The notes under the pieces: model-generated
What the model was told of the DNA's origin: nothing
Seen by the model: only the letters and a program-made list of their open reading frames with translations
Databases searched by the model: none
Position numbers and translations under genes: made by a program
In this document: in pieces, positions 45,175-54,474 of the stretch
How the letters are laid out: the number at the start of each line of letters is the position of its first letter
Position numbering within the stretch: position 1 is the first letter of the stretch
Source: Fidelibacterota bacterium
GTDB lineage: Bacteria > Pseudomonadota > Alphaproteobacteria > Rhodospirillales > Rhodospirillaceae
DNA: 64,000 nt
NCBI GenBank assembly: GCA_947476275.1
Contig: CANJPQ010000007.1
Span: forward strand, 85,252-149,251
Direction: 5' to 3'

Positions 45175-46979
45175 CGCCGTGTGCTGCCTGCAGCGACTGG
45201 CGAGGGGGGCACGCCAGGGTTCGCGCCAATTTGGCGATACTCCAGCACCGGCGCCTTGCCGACCGCCCGTTTAGGATCCCACAACAGCCTGAAGAGTTGG
45301 ATCGGCGTGGCGCTGCCTTTCACCGCCCGCGTGTCGATTTCTTCGGCTTTGAGCAAAGTCGGCAGCTTCTGCCGTGCGACGGCGCTGATGCAGATCTCGC
45401 CATTGCCTGCGGCCGCTGCAACGCCATTGACCGTTGCGACCGCCGGCCCGAAATACTCGCCGTCCTCGAACACCGCTTCGCCGGTATGCACACCGACCCG
45501 CATGACCAGGGGCGCGGCCGGGTTATCGAGCGCAAAGGTATTGCCTTCCTGCTGGATGTCGATCGCCGCACGGGCGCCGGAGGTGGAATCAGGAAAGATC
45601 ATCAACATGCCGTCGCCGGTGTGCTTCACCTCGCGTCCGCGGAACGCCTTGGTGGCGGCGCGGCAGATGGCATTGTGCGCGCGCACCACGCGTTGTGCGC
45701 CGGCGTTGCCGATCTCGCTGGTCATCGCGGTTGATCCGACGATGTCCGTCAATACGAACGTCACCTGCTGCGGTTCGCCGGTCTGGTTCAGCGGATCGTT
45801 CCATTTGGTCAGGATCTCGGGAAGGAGCGGCTTCGACCCGGAGACCTCGCCCAACATGAATCCGATGCCTGTCCGGCCATGGTCGATCATCGACCTGTAG
45901 CGCGGGCGTTCCCCGTTCACCTCGAAATCGGCGAAGAAAGCGGCGATCTCCTCTGGCGAGAGCCGGCTGCGGCTCAGCGCCGAGTCCGCCAGCAGCCGCG
46001 TCGTCGGTTCATCGAGCGCGTTGCGCTCCGCGACGGCGCGCGTGGCGCCGAGCAGGTAGACGCTGAAGCCCAGGCGGTCGGCGGGGGTGAGAATGGGCCG
46101 CGTCGGGCGCAGGCTCGCAAGCCCATCGTCGGCAAGCATGTTGAGCATGCCTTTTGTGCGCTCGACCAAGGCAAGAAGCACCTCGTCGGAGATCGAGCCG
46201 GTCGGCGCGGGCAGGGGGGCATCGGGTGCCGGCTGGGACGGATCGGCCGCGGCGGTCTCAGGCGGCGTCACATCTGGCGCGGGCGTTTCGCCTTCCACTG
46301 ATGGGGGCGGCGGCACATCTGCTGGGTCCGGTGGCGGGGTTGCGTCCGCACTCAGTTCGGGTGGCGACTGCGCCTGCTCCGCCTCCAGTGCCGCGCGGAC
46401 CGGCGCTGGAAATTCGCGCATCGCCGGCGGCGCCATCGGTACTGCGACCGTCTCATCATCCGACGCGACGCTTCCCTGTCCCAGGGCCATGATTGTGCGT
46501 TTGCGCGATTCCGGATCTTTCGAGCGCCACAGGATGACACCGACCGGAATGTACAGGCGGAACAGCATCAAGCCGCCGAGCAGGCTGCCGCCCAGAAATG
46601 CGCCGAGCACTGCAAGATTGTGGACACTGCTGGAAAGGTTGGCGCGCCCCAAGGCAACCATCGCCAGCACCAGCGCGATGGCTCCGATCGCGAGGCCGTT
46701 GAGCGCGATCATGAAGAACCGGCTGCCGAGATCGCTCGCGTTAGGCGGCACGCGGATGTCGGCGCCGGTGGTTAGCGAGCGGTGGATCAGGCGCGCATCG
46801 AAGGTCCCGGCGCTGAGGTCTTCGATGTCCTCAATGACGGCGGCGGGAACACGCCGCTCCTCCTCGATCGACCTGGCATGGGAGATGGCAAGATCGCGCT
46901 CGCCCGCGGTAAAGCGGGCGACCATCGTCCACTGGCCCAGGCTTGCCTGATAGACCTCGTAGTGGGTGATGGTCTGCAT
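45171..46979 (-). CDS. Class III nucleotide-cyclase-like membrane protein with altered active site
   Basis: A 602-residue protein. An N-terminal soluble domain (about 1-80) is followed by two TM helices (about 90-112 and 121-145), a Pro/Ala/Glu-rich linker (about 165-260), a helical region and a class III cyclase domain (about 410-580). Metal Asp residues are present in FVLTDIVGS and in VKHTGDGML. The transition-state positions are not: where active cyclases read GPxVNxAAR, this reads GPAVATVNG, so Asn and Arg become Ala and Gly. It may be inactive or a divergent member. It overlaps the downstream MFS exporter by 4 bp, an unusual pairing. Confidence 0.87.
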   Translation of the reverse strand: MQTITHYEVYQASLGQWTMVARFTAGERDLAISHARSIEEERRVPAAVIEDIEDLSAGTFDARLIHRSLTTGADIRVPPNASDLGSRFFMIALNGLAIGAIALVLAMVALGRANLSSSVHNLAVLGAFLGGSLLGGLMLFRLYIPVGVILWRSKDPESRKRTIMALGQGSVASDDETVAVPMAPPAMREFPAPVRAALEAEQAQSPPELSADATPPPDPADVPPPPSVEGETPAPDVTPPETAAADPSQPAPDAPLPAPTGSISDEVLLALVERTKGMLNMLADDGLASLRPTRPILTPADRLGFSVYLLGATRAVAERNALDEPTTRLLADSALSRSRLSPEEIAAFFADFEVNGERPRYRSMIDHGRTGIGFMLGEVSGSKPLLPEILTKWNDPLNQTGEPQQVTFVLTDIVGSTAMTSEIGNAGAQRVVRAHNAICRAATKAFRGREVKHTGDGMLMIFPDSTSGARAAIDIQQEGNTFALDNPAAPLVMRVGVHTGEAVFEDGEYFGPAVATVNGVAAAAGNGEICISAVARQKLPTLLKAEEIDTRAVKGSATPIQLFRLLWDPKRAVGKAPVLEYRQIGANPGVPPSPVAAGSTRR

Positions 46980-47071
46980 GGGCCCCTGTTCAGCGGCGCC
47001 AGGTTACGTGCTTCAACAATTCTAGAGAATTTTTGCCGCGAAATCCCAGACCCGCTGCGCGCCGGCCGTTG

Positions 47072-47857
47072 CTAGCCGAGGTTTGCCGCCGCCGCCATCC
47101 GGGAGGAGGCCCGCGCCAGCAGGAATTCCCAATTGTTCAGGGATTGCAGGTGGAAATACACCGCATGGAGCCAGCCTTTCTCGCGCCATTGCAGGAAGGT
47201 CTTGTCCGGCAATTCCTTGAACTTGTCTTCGTTGATGGCGACAAAGCTGCCGATGTTCAGGTTCTCCGTGTCCGAGACCTTCACGTCCAGGGACCGGGAT
47301 TCGGTGATCTTCGCGTCCGCCAGGGCCTTGGAGAAATCGGCGGTGAACAGATAGGCGCCGTGGAACTGCTCGCACAGCTGGATTGCGTTGCGGACCACCT
47401 CGGTCTCTTTTTCGCCCTCGAACAGCGGGCGGGCATCTGGCTTCGATGATGACGCGGTCTCGTCGATGCCAAGTTGCAGGCGCTCGTCGGCCGGGCCGCC
47501 GAGCAAGATGAACGGATACCGCCGCGCATAGGCGGGGATGTACTGGCCGGCCTCCCATTCGCCCTTCACGTTGACGAACAGGTTGTCGTCGGCGCGCAGG
47601 CCCAACGCCACGGTCGGCACCAGTTCGTCGCCGATGAAGATGATCGGGTAATGGCGGGCGGCGACCACGAATTCCGGCAGCGTTACCGGCACGGCGTTAC
47701 TCTTCTGGGCGAAGGTGTAATCCACCTCGCTGCGGATCTTGAGGTTCTGGTGAGGGCCGCTCGCGACCGGCGCCGGGCGGTTATAGAACAGGGGTGGCAG
47801 TTGCGGCTCTTCGTCTGCCGGGGCTGCGGTTCCGTTCTTCTTGGCGTCGGTGCTCAC
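47072..47857 (-). CDS. SapC family protein
   Basis: A 261-residue protein without signal peptide. PEFVVAARHYPIIFI near residue 62, and WEAGQYIPAYARRYPFIL near 102, are the SapC hallmarks. The name comes from a Campylobacter S-layer locus, but in alphaproteobacteria the protein is widespread without known function. The start is ATG 47857, and 207 bp separate it from the divergent phoD. 92 bp lie between its stop and the cyclase-like gene start. Confidence 0.9.
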   Translation of the reverse strand: MSTDAKKNGTAAPADEEPQLPPLFYNRPAPVASGPHQNLKIRSEVDYTFAQKSNAVPVTLPEFVVAARHYPIIFIGDELVPTVALGLRADDNLFVNVKGEWEAGQYIPAYARRYPFILLGGPADERLQLGIDETASSSKPDARPLFEGEKETEVVRNAIQLCEQFHGAYLFTADFSKALADAKITESRSLDVKVSDTENLNIGSFVAINEDKFKELPDKTFLQWREKGWLHAVYFHLQSLNNWEFLLARASSRMAAAANLG

Positions 47858-47991
47858 AGGCGAGATTCCTCAACGGTTTGGGCCGGTCCGAGGCCCCAGG
47901 CGGGCGGGCGCCGGGACAGGCGTAAGTCGCGGGAGAATAGGCTCGGAACCGGGAAAGGCAACTGCCCATTTCCGCCCTGCTAAGCCCTGAG

Positions 47992-48009
47992 CCATCATGA
48001 TAATTTCAT
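47992..48009 (+). promoter_or_regulatory. Weak Pho-box-like site upstream of phoD
   Basis: CCATCAT-GATA-ATTTCAT matches the PhoB consensus CTGTCAT-N4-CTGTCAT at 10 of 14 heptamer positions, ending 55 bp before ATG 48065. Weak alone; supported by the gene and by the better site upstream of the convergent receptor. Confidence 0.35.
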
Positions 48010-48064
48010 TCCCGAGGCGTGCGGCGCCCCTACCATGGGGCGTTGATCCCTGCATGAGGTCGCC

Positions 48065-49642
48065 ATGGCGTTCCCTCCGTTTTCCCGCCGTACCTTCGCG
48101 GCCCAGGCCGCGATCTGGGCCGGGACGGCCCTGGCGACCGGAGCAGGGGCCCGCCGTGCCTTCGCCGCCCCCACCTTCCTTAATGATCCGTTCCAGCTTG
48201 GCGTTGCCGCCGGCGACCCGGTTCCGGACGGCTTCATGATCTGGACCCGGCTTGCACCCGATCCCTATGACGCCAAGGCGCTACCGCCGGAAGCCATCCC
48301 CGTCGGCTGGGAGGTGGCGGCCGATCCGAAATTCCAGAAACGGGTGGCGAGCGGCACTGCCTACGCCCAACCGCACCTTGCCCACAGCGTCCACGTGGAT
48401 GTGAAGGGGCTCGAGCACGGGCGGCCCTATTACTACCGCTTCCACTGCGGCGCTGCGGTGAGCCGGACCGGGCGCGCCATGACGCTGTCCACCCCGCGCA
48501 TGCCGCTCCAGAAGCTGAAGTTCGCCTTCGCGTCCTGCCAGCACTACGAGCAAGGATACTTTACCGCCTTTCGGGACATGATCGCCCAGGACCCCGATTT
48601 CATTCTCCATCTCGGCGATTACATCTACGAGAGTTCCTGGGGCACCACGGTGCGCCAGATGCCCGGTGCGGAAGCGCGCACGCTCGACCAGTACCGGCTG
48701 TTGCACGCGGTCTATAAGGCCGACCCTGACCTCCAGAACGCGCACGCCCATTGCGCCCATTTCTTCATGTGGGACGATCACGAGGCGGCCAACGATTATT
48801 CGCGTCTCGAGTCCGACCGCGACCGCGATCCCGCCGCGTTCCTGGCGCGCCGCGCGGCGGCCTACCAGGCCTACTACGAACACATGCCGCTGCGGCCATC
48901 GGCCATGCCTCAGGCCGATGGTATGACGCTCTACAAGCGCGTCGATTTCGGCGATCTGATGGATATGGCGATCTGCGATCTGCGCCAATACCGAGATCCG
49001 ATCCCCTGTCAGACGGCGGATAAGCATATGGGGCAAGTCGTCGATGTCGCCAAGTGCCCCGAGATCTTCGATGCCAACCGCACCATGCTGGGCAAGGAGC
49101 AGGAGCGCTCACTCACTGGCGGCTGGGCCAGAACGAACGCGAAGTGGAACGTGCTCGCCCAAACGCTGATGTTCGCGGGCTTCGATCAGATGGAAGGCCC
49201 GGGGCGCGGCATCTTCACCGACAATTGGGGTGGATATCCCGCGGCCAAGCGCAAGATTCTCGATCTCGTGAAGAAGCGGAACAAGGATTACGGTCAGCAG
49301 AATTTCATCTGCCTGGGTGGCGACATCCACAGCTTTTTCGTCTCGGATGTGAAGGACGACGATCTCAACCCCAACTCCGAAACGCTCATGACCGAATTCG
49401 TGTGCACCTCGGTGACGTCGGAAAGCTACAATACTGCGGTCTTCGCGGCGCTGCTGAAAGAAAATCCGCAGATGAAATTCATCGACGATACCGTCCGCGG
49501 TTACGTGCTGTGCGAAGTCACCCCGCAGACCTGGACGTCCACGCTGCGCATGGTGGAGAACGTGCGGGTGCGCGAGCCGAAGTTCCGCACCCGTGCCAAG
49601 TTCGTGGTGGAGAGCGGCCGGGCCGGCGCGCAGAGCGCCTAG
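48065..49642 (+). CDS. phoD: PhoD-family alkaline phosphatase/phosphodiesterase, Tat-exported
   Basis: A 525-residue periplasmic or surface metallophosphoesterase. The N-terminal leader FSRRTFAAQAAIWAGTALA carries a twin-arginine motif, as in all PhoD proteins, which fold with Ca/Fe in the cytoplasm. PFQLGVAAGDPVPDGFMIWTRLAPDP is the N-terminal PhoD domain. Catalytic and metal motifs are SCQHYEQGYFTAF, HLGDYIYESSW, WDDHEAANDYSR and LGGDIHSFF. It releases phosphate from mono- and diesters. ATG 48065 has GAGGTCGCC upstream. A hairpin CGCCCC/GGGGCG lies just upstream (about 48021-48044). It converges with a TonB receptor across a strong bidirectional terminator. Confidence 0.95.
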   Translation: MAFPPFSRRTFAAQAAIWAGTALATGAGARRAFAAPTFLNDPFQLGVAAGDPVPDGFMIWTRLAPDPYDAKALPPEAIPVGWEVAADPKFQKRVASGTAYAQPHLAHSVHVDVKGLEHGRPYYYRFHCGAAVSRTGRAMTLSTPRMPLQKLKFAFASCQHYEQGYFTAFRDMIAQDPDFILHLGDYIYESSWGTTVRQMPGAEARTLDQYRLLHAVYKADPDLQNAHAHCAHFFMWDDHEAANDYSRLESDRDRDPAAFLARRAAAYQAYYEHMPLRPSAMPQADGMTLYKRVDFGDLMDMAICDLRQYRDPIPCQTADKHMGQVVDVAKCPEIFDANRTMLGKEQERSLTGGWARTNAKWNVLAQTLMFAGFDQMEGPGRGIFTDNWGGYPAAKRKILDLVKKRNKDYGQQNFICLGGDIHSFFVSDVKDDDLNPNSETLMTEFVCTSVTSESYNTAVFAALLKENPQMKFIDDTVRGYVLCEVTPQTWTSTLRMVENVRVREPKFRTRAKFVVESGRAGAQSA

Positions 49643-49660
49643 CAGCCGCTATACGCGGAC

Positions 49661-49699
49661 AAAAAAAGGGCGGACCTTCTGGTCCGCCCTTCGCTTTTT
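49661..49699. terminator. Bidirectional terminator between phoD and the TonB receptor
   Basis: Seven A, then GGGCGGACC (49668-49676), loop TTCT, GGTCCGCCC (49681-49689), then TTCGCTTTTTT. Perfect 9-bp stem with A/T runs on both sides. Confidence 0.93.
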
Positions 49700-49722
49700 T
49701 AGTTTGTGCGTCCCGTGTTGGC

Positions 49723-52104
49723 TTAGAGCTCCGCGTGCAGCGTCGCGAGGAACGTGCGGCGATAGCCCGGCTGAATGAGCGCGGTGCCCACCAGGTTCGT
49801 CGTGATGTCGCCGAGGAAGCGCTTGTCGAAGAGGTTCTTCATATTGAGCTGGACGTAAGTGCCGTTCATGCCGACGCGGTCAAGCTTGAACCGCACATCC
49901 ATATCCCAGAGGGCATAGGAGGGCGTCTTTTCGGTGTTGACCAGGTTCGTCCAGCGTTCGCCGATGTATTTGCCCTGCACGCCCAAGGACAGGAACTCAA
50001 CTGGATCCCACTGAACGCGGGCGCCGCTCTGGAACGTCGGCGTTTCGTAGAGAGACTTTCCCTTGGTCGGCAGCAGCGCGCCGGCGGTCGTGTTTTTGAT
50101 GTCGCGCTGGATCTCAGACTTGATGTAGGAGGCGGACACGTAGAACGAGAGCGTCTCGATCGGCTTGTAGCTGAGTTGGCCGTCGATGCCCCACAACTTC
50201 ACGTCGCCGACGTTGGCGGAGAACGCAATGCCGGCGGCCTCGTCCAGCACGCGCTCGATGCGGTTGCTGAACTTGTTGTACCACACGGCGCCGGCGGCCA
50301 TGAACTGTCCGCTCGAATAGCGCAAGCCCGCGTCGTAGGCATGGGCGACTTCGGGACCCGGATCGATCAAGACCTGGTCGTAAAGATCGTCCGTTCGCGG
50401 CGCCGACAGCGTCTCGGAATAGCTGGCGTAGACTTGCAACTCCGGTGTGAAGTCATAGCTGACGGCCGCGCTCGGCAGCACCTTGTCATATTTGCGGTCG
50501 AACGAACGCGGACGACCGTATTGGAAGGCCGCGCTGGTGTTCAACGTGGACACCGGGAACGTGACCAACGTCCTGCCGGTGCCGTCGTTCGTGCCGGGGA
50601 CCGGCGTTCCGGTCTGTGTGGTGCAGTACGCGTTGAAGGTGTCGCGCTGGTAGCAGAAGTTATTTAGGTGACGCGTGAAGTACGGTACGCGCACACCGGC
50701 GTTCACCAGCAACTTGTCGTCCACGAACTTGCCGCGATACTCGCCCGCGATCTGATTGAGCAGGGCGATCGAAGCGCGATCACGCCGGCGCAACACTGTG
50801 CCATCCGGAAGGTTGACCGGGCGGCCGCCGTAGCCGGCGCCTTTGCCGCCGAACACGTCTTCCGGATAGAAGCTGCCGTCGGTCTTGATGAAGCCAACCT
50901 CGCCGGTCTGGCGGTGCCGGGCGCGGTCCCAGGTGTAGGCGACGCGGACGCTCTGTGTGTCGGCGAACTTATAGATCAGCGACGACGTCACGCCGAGGCG
51001 GTGGGTTTGCGTGGTGTTGGGGCGATAGAGCCGTACGGTGTCGAGCAAGTCACCGTCGCCGTTGAGGTCCACGCCCGCCGAGGCGGTGCCGCCGCGCAGC
51101 TGCGGATCGGTTTCAGCCCAGTTCGCGGCGCCGCCGCCGTTCGCGAGCACATATTGGAACGAAGGGTCCACGGTAAGCTTGAAGTTGTCGCTGATATCCC
51201 AACTCGACAGGATGCGGACGTTGCCCGTGTTGGACGGATTGATGTTCTCAGCCGCCGCCTGCGCGTTGTTCACTGGCGCGATATTGGCGTTGAAGTTGGC
51301 GATGCTGATGCGGTTGATGAAGCTATTACGGTTTTGGTTGTAGTTGCCGAGGATGCTGAACCTGCCGATCGAGCCGACGTCCTGGTCGATGCGAAAGTTA
51401 AACTGGGTCTTTTGGATCTTGCCAGCCGGGGTGGCCACTGCGAAATGCGGCGTGAAGATGTCGTTGCGGGTGAAGAGACCCGAAAACCACGCCTTGGGAC
51501 CCGTTGTCCCAATCTGACCTGTCTCGATCGTGCCGTAGTAGCGTGTGAAGTTGTCGCTGCCGAAGCCGACTTCGGCGCGGGCGCCGAGCTTGTCCGCGGC
51601 GCGACGCGTGATGTAGTTGATCGTGCCGCCGGCGGCCGCGGCGGTGGGGCTGTCAACGTCGGTGGTGCCCAGGTTCACCGTGACCTTCTCGATCAGGTCC
51701 GGCTCAAGCTGCTGGTTCGGGAAGATGGCATAGTTACCGCTATCGTTCAGCGGCACGCCGTCTTGGATCAGGGCGACGCGTTGGCTGTCGAACCCGCGCA
51801 CCGTGATGTCGCCGCCTGCGGAGCCAAAAGCGTCATTGTTATTGAAGTTGACGGCGGGCAGCAGGTTGATGGTGTCGAGGACAGTTTGTCCGGGCGACTG
51901 ATGCGAGATCATCTCCGCCGTAATCGAGGCCCGCGACTTCGGGTCGACTTCAGCGACCATCACGCCGACCATGTTTACTTTTTTGGCGGTGACGACGATC
52001 TCTTCGATCGCCAGTGTGCCGGAGGATTGGGCGTAAGCGCCCGATGCACCGAAGACAAGCGCCAGCGCGCTCGCGCTCGTTGCGAGAATGTTGCGGAATA
52101 GCAT
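49723..52104 (-). CDS. TonB-dependent outer-membrane receptor, probably phosphate-regulated
   Basis: A 793-residue receptor. Signal peptide (ILATSASALALVFGASGAYA), a TonB box-like EEIVVTAKK, a plug with LDTINLLPAVNFNNNDAFGSAGGDITVRGFDSQRVALIQDGVPLN (split here by strands) and a 22-strand barrel ending LATLHAEL. AGAP-like ATG 52104 has AGAGGGGCC upstream. A good Pho-box-like sequence lies 75 bp upstream and the gene is convergent with phoD, so it may import phosphate-bearing molecules or the products of PhoD; this is inference. The plug lacks features that would identify iron siderophore specificity. Confidence 0.92.
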   Translation of the reverse strand: MLFRNILATSASALALVFGASGAYAQSSGTLAIEEIVVTAKKVNMVGVMVAEVDPKSRASITAEMISHQSPGQTVLDTINLLPAVNFNNNDAFGSAGGDITVRGFDSQRVALIQDGVPLNDSGNYAIFPNQQLEPDLIEKVTVNLGTTDVDSPTAAAAGGTINYITRRAADKLGARAEVGFGSDNFTRYYGTIETGQIGTTGPKAWFSGLFTRNDIFTPHFAVATPAGKIQKTQFNFRIDQDVGSIGRFSILGNYNQNRNSFINRISIANFNANIAPVNNAQAAAENINPSNTGNVRILSSWDISDNFKLTVDPSFQYVLANGGGAANWAETDPQLRGGTASAGVDLNGDGDLLDTVRLYRPNTTQTHRLGVTSSLIYKFADTQSVRVAYTWDRARHRQTGEVGFIKTDGSFYPEDVFGGKGAGYGGRPVNLPDGTVLRRRDRASIALLNQIAGEYRGKFVDDKLLVNAGVRVPYFTRHLNNFCYQRDTFNAYCTTQTGTPVPGTNDGTGRTLVTFPVSTLNTSAAFQYGRPRSFDRKYDKVLPSAAVSYDFTPELQVYASYSETLSAPRTDDLYDQVLIDPGPEVAHAYDAGLRYSSGQFMAAGAVWYNKFSNRIERVLDEAAGIAFSANVGDVKLWGIDGQLSYKPIETLSFYVSASYIKSEIQRDIKNTTAGALLPTKGKSLYETPTFQSGARVQWDPVEFLSLGVQGKYIGERWTNLVNTEKTPSYALWDMDVRFKLDRVGMNGTYVQLNMKNLFDKRFLGDITTNLVGTALIQPGYRRTFLATLHAEL

Positions 52105-52178
52105 GGTGGCCCCTCTGAAATTTGCCCCGTTAACGGCCGCATCCTAGGTGCGCGCCGCGACGCCAACGTTACTGCAAT

Positions 52179-52196
52179 GTGAAAGAAAAATGACGG
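52179..52196 (-). promoter_or_regulatory. Pho-box-like operator upstream of the TonB receptor
   Basis: On the minus strand this reads CCGTCAT-TTTT-CTTTCAC, matching PhoB consensus CTGTCAT-N4-CTGTCAY at 12 of 14 heptamer positions, with an AT-only spacer as expected. It ends 75 bp before the receptor ATG. Confidence 0.6.
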
Positions 52197-52235
52197 CGTT
52201 TTTTGCGCTGCAGCAACCGTCGGAAGGCCATTGTT

Positions 52236-52865
52236 TTATTTAGGAGATTTACCCACGCGAGTCTTGAGGGTATTCCCGTAATAGCGCCAGAGCAGGATTG
52301 CGGCGCCCGAACGATAGGGCCGCCAAGACTCGGCGGCCTTTTCCATCGCCTCCAGGGAGGGCCGTGCGCGCTTCCCGAGCAAGAGCCTCACGCCGTGCTG
52401 GAGGGCGAGGTCGGCCACGGGCCAAATGTCCGGCCGACCCATGGCGAACATCAGGTAGATATCGGCGCTCCAATTGCCGATGCCCTTCAGCGCCGTGAGC
52501 ATGGCGCGGGCACCGTCATCGTCGGCTGCGTGCAGGGCGTCGAAATCGAGCGTCCCGGCCATCACGGCCTCCGCCGCGCCGAGCGCGTAACGCGCTTTCG
52601 GGCCGCTGAAACCGCAGGCGCGCAAACCCGGCTCTTGCAGGCCCAGGATCGCTTTCGGGGTGATCTTGCCGCGGCAGGCCTGCACGACGCGCTGGAAGAT
52701 GGTTTCCCCGGCGGCGGTCGAGACCTGCTGGGTGCAGATGATGTTGATGATCGTCGGGAATCCGGGGTCGAGACTGCGCGGCTCCGGCAGCCCGACCTCT
52801 TTGATGGCGCTGCGGATATGCGCGCAGCGGCGGCGCAAGATGCCGAGGTGCCGATGGAGTGTCAT
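52236..52865 (-). CDS. DNA-3-methyladenine glycosylase II (AlkA/HhH-GPD)
   Basis: A 209-residue base-excision DNA repair glycosylase. The helix-hairpin-helix is LTALKGIGNWSADIYLMF and the catalytic Asp is D152 in WPVADLALQ. FPTIINIICTQQVSTAAGETIF and GFSGPKARYAL are family-typical. It is the short form without the N-terminal AlkA_N domain. ATG 52865 chosen; an open frame back to 52973 would run into the divergent gene. Only 34 bp separate its start codon from that of the divergent peptide-binding protein. Confidence 0.92.
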   Translation of the reverse strand: MTLHRHLGILRRRCAHIRSAIKEVGLPEPRSLDPGFPTIINIICTQQVSTAAGETIFQRVVQACRGKITPKAILGLQEPGLRACGFSGPKARYALGAAEAVMAGTLDFDALHAADDDGARAMLTALKGIGNWSADIYLMFAMGRPDIWPVADLALQHGVRLLLGKRARPSLEAMEKAAESWRPYRSGAAILLWRYYGNTLKTRVGKSPK

Positions 52866-52899
52866 GGGGGGATTGTGGTGTTGGCCGAAGCCTGATGCA

Positions 52900-54474
52900 A
52901 TGCGGCCCATGACAGTATTGCGCATCGCATTATTCTTGGTGCTGTGGGTCGCGTCCGCCCAGGCTGCGACCATCTTTCACCGCGGCGGGATCGGCGAACC
53001 GGATTCTCTCGATCCGCATCTGACGACCACGGGCTATGCCGGCAATATCATTACCGACATGTTCATCGGTCTAACGACGATCGACGCCAAAGCCAAGCTC
53101 ATGCCAGGCGCGGCGGAAAGCTGGACGGTCTCCGCCGACGGCAAGGTCTATACCTTCAAGATGCGCGCCGGCGCTCAGTGGTCCGACGGCCACCCGGTCA
53201 CCGCCGGCGACTTCGAATACAGCTTCCGGCGCATGCTCGATCCCAAGACCGCCGCCCGCGGCGCACCCATGTTCTACATGATCGAGAACGCCCGTGACGT
53301 GCAGGAAGGCAAAAAGCCGGTCGCGGCCCTGGGCGTGAAGGCGCTCAATGACACCACCTTCGAGGTCCGGCTCACCAATCCGACGCCCTATTTCCTCGAA
53401 CTCATCGTGCACCGCTGCCATCCGGTGCCGAAGTGGGCGATCGAGAAATTCGGCACCGCCTGGACCAGGCCGGAAAACATCGTCGTCAACGGGCCGTTCA
53501 TCCTGAAGGAATGGGTCCCGCAGACCCGGGTGACGCTGATGCGCAATCCGAAGTTCTACGATGCCAAGAACATCGCCCTCGATTTTGTCGAGCACGCCAA
53601 TGTCGAGGACATCGCGTCGTCGTATGCGCGCTATCGGGCCGGGGACCTGGACGTCGCCACGAATTTCCCGCCATCGCAGATCGACAGCATTCGCGCGACC
53701 ACGCCGCAGGAGTTGCGGTCCGTCGAGATGCTTGGGCTTGAATACTTCGTGTTCAATACGCGCAAGGCGCCTTTCAACGATAAGCGCGTGCGTCTGGCGT
53801 TGGCGCTGGCGCTCGACCGTCAGACCATCGCGGAGAAGGTCATGCGCGGTGGCGAGCAGGGGGCGGATAGCCTCATCCCGCCCGGCGGCCGCGATGGCTA
53901 CACGCCGCCGAAAGCACCTTGGGTCGGTCTGCCGATGCCGGAGCGGATCGCCAAGGCCAAGGCGCTGCTGGCGGAGGCCGGGTATGGCCCCGCCAAGCCG
54001 CTGAAATTCTCCTTCCGCTACAACACCAGCGATATCCAGAAGCGCGTCGCGGTCGCCGCGGCCGGCATGTGGAAAGCGGTCGGTGCGGAGGTGGAACTGC
54101 TCAACAGCGATCTCAACACCATCAACGCGTCTTTGCGCAACGGCGACTACGAGGCGGCCCGCTACCAGTGGCTCGCCGAATACAACGACCCGTCGACCTT
54201 CCTTTACCTGCTCGAGACCGACGATGTGGGCGACAACCACGCCAAGTACAGCAATCCGGCGTTCGATGATCTCATGCACCGCGCCTATGCGACCGTGGAC
54301 ATGGCCGCACGCGCGAAACTGATGGAGCAAGCGGAAGCCATCGCCCTTCAGGATGCCCCGCTCACGCCGGTGACTTATTACGTCAACCGCCAGCTTGTGA
54401 AGCCTTACGTGAAGGGCTGGGACGACAATATCCGCGGCCTGCACTTCGACCGCTGGATCAGAATCGAGCGGTAA
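52900..54474 (+). CDS. Peptide ABC transporter substrate-binding protein (OppA type)
   Basis: A 524-residue periplasmic solute-binding protein of family SBP_bac_5. ATG 52900 (or 52909) begins a Sec signal peptide, TVLRIALFLVLWVASAQA, and maturation leaves ATIFHRGGIGEPDSLDPHLTT, the family N-terminus. VYTFKMRAGAQWSDGHPVTAGDFEYSFRR and NPTPYFLELI are further family motifs; relatives of this form bind oligopeptides such as murein peptides. No permease or ATPase genes lie nearby, so it is an orphan that must share a transporter encoded elsewhere. The 3' end overlaps yaaA by 17 bp. Confidence 0.92.
   Translation: MRPMTVLRIALFLVLWVASAQAATIFHRGGIGEPDSLDPHLTTTGYAGNIITDMFIGLTTIDAKAKLMPGAAESWTVSADGKVYTFKMRAGAQWSDGHPVTAGDFEYSFRRMLDPKTAARGAPMFYMIENARDVQEGKKPVAALGVKALNDTTFEVRLTNPTPYFLELIVHRCHPVPKWAIEKFGTAWTRPENIVVNGPFILKEWVPQTRVTLMRNPKFYDAKNIALDFVEHANVEDIASSYARYRAGDLDVATNFPPSQIDSIRATTPQELRSVEMLGLEYFVFNTRKAPFNDKRVRLALALALDRQTIAEKVMRGGEQGADSLIPPGGRDGYTPPKAPWVGLPMPERIAKAKALLAEAGYGPAKPLKFSFRYNTSDIQKRVAVAAAGMWKAVGAEVELLNSDLNTINASLRNGDYEAARYQWLAEYNDPSTFLYLLETDDVGDNHAKYSNPAFDDLMHRAYATVDMAARAKLMEQAEAIALQDAPLTPVTYYVNRQLVKPYVKGWDDNIRGLHFDRWIRIER

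Noticed and set aside
50668..52101. 477-codon frame antisense to the phosphate-regulated receptor
   Set aside because: Val/Ala/Arg-rich shadow without motifs; the receptor is certain.
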